From: Juglans regia
Lineage: Eukaryota > Streptophyta > Magnoliopsida > Fagales > Juglandaceae
Assembly: GCF_001411555.2 (NCBI RefSeq)
Contig: NC_049910.1
Location: 32,831,150 to 32,895,149, forward strand
Length of the DNA: 64,000 nt
Direction: 5' to 3'
Shown: piece by piece, positions 56,401 to 64,000 of the stretch
How the letters are laid out: every line of letters starts with the position of its first letter
How positions within the stretch are numbered: position 1 is the stretch's first letter
Notes under the pieces: model-generated
Database searches by the model: none
What the model saw: only the letters and a program-made list of their open reading frames with translations
What the model was told of the DNA's origin: nothing
Position numbers and translations under genes: made by a program

Positions 56401-56942
56401 TACCTTGGACCTCTATAGTCAAGACTACTTCGATCACAATCATTTAGGGCCTCGTGAAACATGTCCATTTGAGATGGAGATCTCCAAGCTATTCCAAACT
56501 TTTCACTTTGACAAAGTATTTCATTAAAATCACCAAAGAATAAGCATAGAAGAGGATGGAAGTACTTCAACAATTTCAATAAAGTCCAACCCTCATACAG
56601 CTCACAAACATCAAGAAAACCATAAAAACAAGTAAGTTTCCAACTAAAACCAATACTAGAATTAGATACTTAAGCATTGATATGATGCAATGAATAGTTA
56701 TGAAATTTCAAAACTATCTCAGCCTTCCAATACAATGCTAGACCTCCTCTACTGCCAACATTATCCTTTATAAAAACATTATGTAAGCCAAACTTGCTCA
56801 GCAAATGTACCATCATATTCCTCTTAGACTTAGTTTCCATAAGAAATAGAATATCAGGATTATTATCCAACACCAATTGGTGAAAATCAAGAACAATGCG
56901 AGGGTTTTTGAGCCCTCGGCAATTCCAACTTAGGATATTCAT
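53428..56942 (-). mobile_element. L1-like LINE ORF2 region
   Basis: ORF2 starts at ATG 56942 (MNILSWNCRGLKNPR), the usual start of plant LINE endonuclease. Then FGDFNEILCQSEK, YTWCNNRKDVNFTKERLDR (endonuclease), FQMDPLKFPSLDGFLTCFY, IPKKKS and YRPISLCNILYKYA (RT), with further RT and zinc-binding motifs in broken frames to 53780. The last frame runs CPICGLDRE straight into CVAVESWEALATYLF and FILEGDAQVVVNSV, so the stretch joining the zinc-binding motif to RNase H is deleted. Multiple stops make it inactive. Confidence 0.88.
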
Positions 56943-57244
56943 AATGCTCGGCAGGGCTGGCATCCAACCTCTACCGATTCATCCACTGGAAAAAAATTTC
57001 TCGGTTTACCAACCCGAATACTAACCCCAGATTTCTTCAACAAACTAGTTTCAACTCTCCTTGCTTTTCTCTTCTAAATAGGTTCCTCGGATCTCTAAGG
57101 ATTATTAATCAATCTTGCCCTCCTTTTCCAAGATCTTGTATGCTTCTCAAAGCTTCTCAAATATACAATTGAGTGCCACCTTACAAACTGTGGAGAGCTC
57201 ATGTGTCTGTTGTCCATCTTGAGGCAGCTGCAATGGAAAATCCC

Positions 57245-58370
57245 TTACACAATCCATAAACATATATTAATCAGCAAGTGCTCTTCTGTAACCATTACAG
57301 ACTTATCAGGGAGACATACAAACCCAATCAGATCCACTTGTAACCCTCCTATCACTTTGTCATTCTTGATTCCAGATGATGAGCCACACGATATTGGTTT
57401 ACATGATAATTGATTTTCCACATCAATAATTGTTGTAGCAATTAGTCCATTATTCAAATTTTGAACCCTCATAGGTAATTGTTCTTAACCTTGAGCAGAT
57501 TGTAAATTGTCATAGAAATTCGCACTACTACCATCAATAGTATCACCAACCATCTTCTTCCTCCTCTCTATCAACTCCTCCAACAACCCTGACGATCGAA
57601 TAGAAAAATTACCAACATTCTTCAAGGTAGATGTTTGTGATACACAAAGCCACACACCATATTGCTTGCGATGTTCTGGATTAGTGGAATTGGAACTCAA
57701 CACATCAACACAACAAAAACTACCATGTTGGATGACACCACAAGAAAATAGAATTTTGGAAGCCTCTCATATTTACAAGTGACCCATGTATTTTTCTCAT
57801 TGAATTTAACCATTAAGCCCCGAAAAAATGGTTTGGTCAGATCAATCAACACTTTGACACCTAAATAATTACACCAGCCAATGTCATTGGTATCCACATC
57901 AACCATTTCAAGAGAGCCAAAAACCAAACTCACTTTTTCCCCTACCATTTGATTCATACCACCCAGAGGAAGTTTGTGAAGTTGAACCTAAAAAGATTTC
58001 TTATCAAACAACATCTCTTGGATATGTGTATAACCATCAAAATCTTTAAGGATAACTAGATTCATGTCAAACATCTATGGACACCCCTGCTTAATTTTCA
58101 GTAACTCATGCATAGACTGAAATTCAATAACAAAAATGTTGGCACACCCACATCCGAAATACATATACTCCTAGCCACCTTCCATATCTTCAGCATAATG
58201 TTACAGAATGCATCAATGCTTAATGGTTTATCAGCAACCACTTTACTCAACAGCCAACATTTACCACACAAGATAGTTGCTTCAATATCACCCACTTCAA
58301 TCTCCACTCTAGTTTTTTCTTTTTCAGTCAAAGATAAATTACAACATAAATCCGACAGATCATTCGCCAT
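57245..58370 (-). pseudogene. LINE ORF1 (DUF4283 and CCHC-type), degenerate
   Basis: From ATG 58370: MANDLSDLCCNLSLTEKEK, then VVADKPLSIDAFCNIMLKIWK (DUF4283-like, found in plant LINE ORF1), then VKVLIDLTKPFFRGLMVKF and VTCKYERLPKFYF, the approach to the CCHC_4 zinc knuckle, where a frameshift removes the knuckle. Later frames are short. ORF1 lies directly upstream of ORF2 in the same orientation, so this LINE insertion (about 58490-53428) is nearly full length. Confidence 0.75.
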
Positions 58371-58499
58371 GTTGAATCTCACGACTATCACTCCACTGGT
58401 TTCCACCAAGGAGATTACTTGCTTGCGGCAAACTTTCCTCTCAAATTAGACACCCAAGAGAGAGACTTTCAAACTCTTTCCATAAAGTTTGCTTTTCTT

Positions 58500-60447
58500 T
58501 AATTGGAGAAGGAAAGTGATAGAAACAAAATTATTTTACAAGTAATCTTATATACGAGTAAGTTAGTAACACCGTATATACTACACATCAATCTCACTAT
58601 ATAAATGTATCACTTTCCATCACTCTCAAGTCATTGATTACATTAAACAAAAATCAAAGATTGATGGACAATATCACTTTATCGTAGTTGAATAATATCG
58701 CAATGAAAATATTGTATGTAGCATTTTCCTTCATAAAATATTATTCATTTAAAATAGAGTTAAAAAAAAATGGTAGTATCTCCTTTATTACCCGTCCGAG
58801 AATTATGTTCTTTCACATAAAAAATTAATCATACCTAGTTATAGATACATGTCAATTGAAATATATTATGTGACTAAGTATGAATTGTTTTTATTTTTAC
58901 AACTCTATATTACTTTTTTTTTAATTTTTAATTTGTTAAAGAGTATTTGTTTAAAAAAGAATTATTTGCCAAATAATTTAATTTTAAATTTCTCTTGCAA
59001 ATCAAATATTTTCATATCAATTACATGAATGCATCATCTACGTCGATTTACAAATAAAAGAACTCAAATGAGCCCCTTTTTATTTTCTCTCTCCATGCGA
59101 TTTGCTCTCAATAAAAAACCAAAACATCACGCCTTCTCCACCCAGAGGGGGGGTGGAGCTTCGGCTCCTCCCTCCCTCCTCCCATCTGGCTATTCCCATC
59201 TGGCTAGTCCAAAAACTGTCCGGCCCATTTTTTTCGATTTTTATTTTGTTTTCCATCCATAGCAAGGAGAAGCATTGATCTAAGTTTTCCGACCCTTTAC
59301 GACCGCCACACGCCCTACCGCAGGACTCCCCAGTTGTCGATCCTTCAAACGGCGAAGCAGATGTCGAACGGAGCGGCATGTGCATCACACATGTGGCTCA
59401 AATCAGGTGTGAGATCCACACGAGGCACTTTCTGGACCAGCGACCTCTGATCCTTCAGATCCAACCAACTTCTACCCTCTTAGAGTGGCACATGGCCTCC
59501 ACGCACCACCACAATCATTGATGGTCAGTCATCTGCCGGCGATTCGACGCATTTCTTGTTTGTTATCTTATTATGTCTTCGCTTCTCTTAACCAAGAATT
59601 GTGGAAAATGGGTAGTTGAAGTCTCATGCAACCAGTCCAAACCAACAAATCGCAACGCAAATCACTTCAATGTGACTTCCATTCGTAGTACAGTCTGTTT
59701 TTTAAATTGTATCAAACTCATTTCAAGCAACTTCCCCCTATGGGAAATGAGTGAGGGTCCAAATCACTTCAAGTCATTGGCCCTTATCTCTCTTTTTTTT
59801 TATTGTATTTCCTAGTTTGAGATAATGTTGAGACCTTCCACTCTATTGACTATTGTATCATATAACTGTTAAATATATCTATAATATACTTGTTTAAAAA
59901 AAAAAAAAGGGAGGGCTAAAGGTGGTGTGGTGTACCTGTGGTATTCACCGTTCAGTAGAGTACTGAGAATTCAAAGATATGCCCAAAACCACATTGCTCG
60001 CTGAGACTGATTCGGGCATGAATTAAACATGAGAAAATAAAATAAATAAATTGGCCACAATCCTCTTTTCACTGTCTGTTTTCTATTGATTTCAACAAAT
60101 ATCAGGATAAGGCTGTCCGGATGGAGATGGGACTCAACACCACCTGATGAAACGGCCTTCCATTGTACAGTATTCCATAGTGAAATAATAATAAAAGAGC
60201 ACAGACTTGGTTTTAAAAAAAAAAAAAAGTCAAAAAATGTTCATTTGGTCTGCCCATGACTCCATGTAATACAGCATTGGCTAAATCGCACAAAAATAGT
60301 TCAGTCCAGTGATTTCAGTCTATATCCATACCCAAAATAATATCTAGGATATCAGAGCGATATGCCCAGCAACAGCGACACAAAATCCTTCAATCTTAAG
60401 CAAAACCTTCAACAAAAAAACGAGGTAACGTTAGCTAGTTGGCCATA
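58500..60447. other. Noncoding DNA between LINE and WD40 gene
   Basis: AT-rich from 58500 to 59000, then mixed sequence; poly-T/A tracts at about 59796 and 59896. The end nearest 60447 should hold the WD40 3' UTR. Frames at 59029-59388 and 59573-59815 have no family character. Confidence 0.5.
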
Positions 60448-63400
60448 TCACTCATTCCCCGCCTCTTCCTTCTCTCTGGACTTCCCCTCGTCTGCAATTT
60501 GAAATCCTTCAATCTTACTCGAAACCTCTTCTGCAGTTACCTTCACCTTTCCACTTGATCCATTTGCCGTGAATGCCTCGGTGTCATCATGAGTCAAAGG
60601 GCCAGTCTGCCATATTCTGATGGTTCCATCTTCAGATCCAGAGGCATATGATTCCCCTCCTGGTGAGAAACGCACACAATGTACAGGACCATGGTGACCC
60701 TTATTGCAGGCTGCATCCATATAAAATAAGTCACTATAGCATACATAGAAACTCAACAAAAGATTCATAGATCATTACGGCATCACAAAGGACAAGCATT
60801 AAATCCATATAACTCCAACATTTTTTCCTGGTCAAATATTTTTAAATAGATACAAATCAAGTTGCAGAACATACCAATCTCTTCACCAGTATGAAAATCA
60901 AATACATGAATCCACATATCTTCTCCTCCGGCAATAAACTTATTCCCATACTTTGGCTCCAAGGAAGCTGACTCTACCGTGCAGGGCATGTTGTAGCTCT
61001 TCACTAACCCAAAGCTGGAATACAGATAAAAGGATCATAAGCCAAACAATCGGAATCGATGCAAAGGAAACAGACTAATCTGCCTTGAACTTACTAGTTT
61101 GCATCCCAGAACTTGACAGTAGACCCATCAGCAGTGGTGATATAACGACCATCTTGGCTCACTTCAGCACTAGTCACAGAAGACTTAGTCTCAAGAGTTT
61201 GGACAATGTTACCACTTCTTACGTCCCACAATCTGTTGTACATTCACTAAAAACTTGAGTAAAACTTTGGCAAGAAACAGTAACTTCAACAAATAATATA
61301 CAAACGAAGGTAGCTTCAATGATATGGGAACATACCTAACACCCCCCATATCAGTACAAGAACTTAATATTGTCTGATCACTATGGAGCCATGCAACTGT
61401 CCTGACTGAACCAGGAGACTTATCCACTTCTCTTGGAGCTGCATCTGGACGGTTTAAATCATATATCCGGAGACTTTTCTCCACTCCCCCAGTAAGTAAA
61501 AGGTGTGTGTCCTGCTCTCAGATTGGAAAACAGTGAGTGAGATTTGCAGAAATGCACAACGAAATTTATTTTGCCTTAATTTTCAGTGTCCATAGAACCA
61601 TCCCTAATTTGAACAACAGCCCACATAAAATGGCAACAACGAATGATTCTAACAAGAATGACAATAAGTATGGTGCAAATACATAACTTGAAACTGATTA
61701 TTTTGGTTAAAACATCCAGAAGTGTTATAAAAAAAAAAAAAAAAAGTGTTGATCGCAACAAGTTAGCACATAAAGTTCACACCATATTTGTCAAAAAGTA
61801 TTAACTGCAGCTCCTAAACATCCCATCTACCCCCAAAAAATAAGGTGGGAGTAGTCATCGACTTGAGAAGCTACAGTAGGATTTTTTGTAGGGAGGTATG
61901 GAAAAGGAGCCTAAGTTCAATTTGGTGAAGTGGAACTGGGTGTGTTTGCAGGTAGTAAAAGGTGAGTTGGGAGTGAGGAACCTAATCCTCTTCAATTGAG
62001 CTCTTTTGGGAAAATGGTTATGGCACTATGCCCTATCAAAGGGAGAGCCATTGGAGGGTGCTAGGGGACATGAAATATGGAAGAGTTAAAGGATGATGGT
62101 GTTCCCAAGAGGTAAATGGTTCTTTTGATGTTGGTCTTTCGAAAAATATCAAAAAGGGTTGTGGGCAATTCTCCCTTTGCAATGGATTTGTGATGGGTCA
62201 CCGGTCCAGGATTCACCTTTGGCATCATATTTGGTATGGTGACCAATCTTTAAATGCTTATGTGGTGGATCATTATCTTTTCATGCATGACTCTGCTCAG
62301 TGACGTGTTAATTTTGTTAGAAATACCAATGACTGGGAGGTGGATCTCTTTAGATTGTTCTTTGACTGGCTGTATTCAAGTATTGTGATGCATATCAGTG
62401 AAGATAAATGGTTTAGGCCCATCCAGAACCGGTGCGTAATCGGTTTTGGAAAATACAAAACCGATACATACCGATTCGGTCCTAAATTTTGTCCAAAACC
62501 GGACCGGACCGGTTACACCCCTACTCCTTGTGCTGCGAGATTTTTTTTTTTGGCACAAGGCGTCTAGAAACAAAGTTTCGCCTAATCCCAAGGGTGCACA
62601 GTCCCTTGGCAAGGAGTTTTTCACAACTGCACCGGGATTACAATTAAAAAATTGGTTAAACTTCATGTTAGCTATTAAAAATGTTTATCTCAACAACTCA
62701 CTTGTAATAAAACTAACTTTCCTCACTTGTAAAAATTGGATGTACATTTCATATGCATGTATGTTTGTGTCAATCAACTGAAGGAAGAATATATCTACGT
62801 TTTTTTATTAAGCATATATCTACTTCTTTTACAAATAAAGCATAAATCTAATTACATACACAAGTGTCAAGAGCAACCTAGAATAACAAAATAAGAATAA
62901 TAATAACAAGAATAGTAATAGTAACAATAATAAGAGTAACAATATAAATATAGTGATAGAAATCAAGCCAAATCTACCTCTGAAAATGTGCAGGCTCGAA
63001 CAATGTGCTTGTGTTCAAATGAGTGCAACTCATCTCCTGTTAATGCATCCCACACTTTGCTGCAAACGAAATTGAGGCACATAATAGGTCAGCTTTTAAT
63101 CAATAAACAATACTTAATCAGAAGGTGAATTTCATTCCAGCTTTTATCATATTAACAAATACATTATGGCCCTAACATGTTGAATATAACTAACTGAACA
63201 AAACCCCACTCAACTACCTATCACTGTCTTTTGTGCTATGAGGCAAAATAATCCATCAAGTACAAATTAACAAACTTCTCACTGTTTCAACTTTTACATT
63301 AGTAAATAAAGACTAGAAATGCATTGCCAAAATGGCACAAAATAGAGTGGAAAACATTTAGAAAATTATAATAAAAAACGATTGCATTGATATAAACAGT

Positions 63401-63719
63401 ATGGAATAGTTTCCTGGCTAATTTAAACAAGTAGAAAGTTCCCAGGCTTCACAGCAGTTCCAAAGACATTTCTCAATCAAGCATAATTTTCCAAATGATC
63501 TCAAACCCATGCAAAGGATACAGTATTTTCAATTGCATTACATAACAAACATAATGAAGGGAAAAAAAGAGTTAATTATGTACGCAGTGAAGTCTGCAGA
63601 ACCAGTGGCGGCCCGTAAAGCATTGGTATCCAGGCAGCAACTCCACACTGCACCCTTATGTCCTTCAAATGTCCCAATCCAATCTCCAGTCTCTCCATTT
63701 CTAAGCATGGGATTAGAAT
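60448..63719 (-). CDS. STRAP-like WD40 repeat protein, 3' six exons (5' end beyond window)
   Basis: Exons read on the minus strand: 63719-63584, 63059-62978, 61511-61336, 61232-61095, 61014-60875, 60710-60448, with GT/AG junctions that keep one frame. The product includes [109 protein letters not shown] and [20 protein letters not shown], i.e. successive WD40 blades, then an acidic/Lys tail. This is the plant homologue of serine-threonine kinase receptor-associated protein (SMN-complex partner Unrip in animals); the plant role is less certain. The first exon, with the start codon and first blade, lies right of 64000. All exons are open, so it is probably functional. Confidence 0.92.
61875..62395 (+). 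mobile_element. LINE fragment in a WD40-gene intron
   Basis: Plus-strand frames give [38 protein letters not shown] and further pieces of the C-terminal RT region, parallel to 34080-34200 in the LINE at 32839. It is a short internal fragment with many stops and no poly-A tail. It lies in the 1.47-kb intron between the second and third exons listed for the WD40 gene, antisense to it. Ends are approximate. Confidence 0.7.
62413..62522. repeat. Possible hAT-type MITE end
   Basis: A CCGGT/ACCGG-rich block ends GGTTACACCCCTA, the usual terminus of plant TAGGGGTGTAA hAT MITEs. The left side (TAGGCCCATCC) is only a weak inverted match, and no target duplication is seen. Confidence 0.35.
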
Positions 63720-64000
63720 CTGCACCACACAAGTCAAACTCCGATATCAGCTCCATTCCATAAAAAAAAAAAAAAAAAATATTACATCGCAAGGAGCATT
63801 TGTATATGTTCACCAGTGTGCTAGTGCCATAGTTTCATGGCCTACCCGTGTAAATAACAAATTTTAAAGGATAAGTTTTTATTTTTTTGGGGTGAGGGTG
63901 TTAAGCGAGTATTCAATAATTTGATTAGGGGCTCATTTGGATATTTAGAATATCTCAAAATTCTATAAATTGTTTGTGAATAGTAGTGAAATGATATGAA
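63720..64000 (-). other. Intron of the WD40 gene, continuing past the window
   Basis: Upstream of the acceptor GTGCAG at 63725-63720 there is a poly-pyrimidine tract (seen as an A run at about 63762-63779) and AT-rich noncoding DNA. No first exon is present before 64000. Confidence 0.7.

Noticed and set aside
1..64000. CRISPR array, operon, rRNA or functional tRNA gene
   Set aside because: No regularly spaced repeats, no rRNA stretches and no full cloverleaf were seen; the only tRNA-like sequence is the SINE head at about 15440.

Overview
This is a nuclear segment from a flowering plant, almost certainly a woody eudicot. The evidence is AT-rich DNA with spliced genes, a plant CC-NB-LRR gene, a plant 3-ketoacyl-CoA synthase, a plant histone H2A.Z and a dense layer of plant transposon families (L1-like LINEs, Ty1/copia, Mutator-like, hAT-like, Helitron, tRNA-type SINE). 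Several short repeats look like those of Fagales (walnut/hickory group), but that placement is an impression and was not tested.

Layout. 1-6.5 kb: noncoding, microsatellites, a 0.3-kb direct duplication, small MITE-like repeats and LINE RNase H relics. 6.6-10.5 kb (+): an intronless RPP13-like NLR, intact in frame over about 3.8 kb but broken by in-frame TAG codons. 12.4-13.0 kb (-): a small secreted Prolamin-like (ECA1-type) protein with His-rich and Pro-rich tails. 14.1-16.5 kb: an 829-bp hAT-like element and a SINE. 16.48-19.63 kb: a MULE with 263-bp terminal inverted repeats and exact 9-bp target duplications. 20.5-24.4 kb (-): a LINE. 24.45-25.50 kb: a non-autonomous Helitron. 27.1-28.6 kb (+): an intact KCS11-like gene for very-long-chain fatty acid elongation. 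29.9-36.15 kb (-): a two-exon histone H2A.Z gene whose 5.8-kb intron holds three LINE pieces. 36.41-44.04 kb: a FAR1-type MULE that also carries a GRF zinc-finger relic and has itself been hit by a 2.17-kb TG...CA element. 44.3-53.4 kb (+): a LINE split by a 5.3-kb Copia element (which carries a 200-bp repeat) and by a probable solo LTR. 53.4-58.5 kb (-): a LINE with ORF1 and ORF2. 60.4-63.7 kb (-): the last six exons of a STRAP-like WD40 gene that continues past the right edge.

The host genes that look functional are KCS, H2A.Z, the WD40 gene and the ECA1-like gene; the NLR is probably a pseudogene. They do not form a pathway together. The most informative content is the nested transposon record, in which several boundaries can be fixed to the base by target-site duplications. 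I found no operon, CRISPR array or clearly new biochemical system. The most unusual items are the FAR1-type MULE with a GRF-finger passenger next to the H2A.Z promoter, and the NLR with three in-frame TAG codons and no frameshift.
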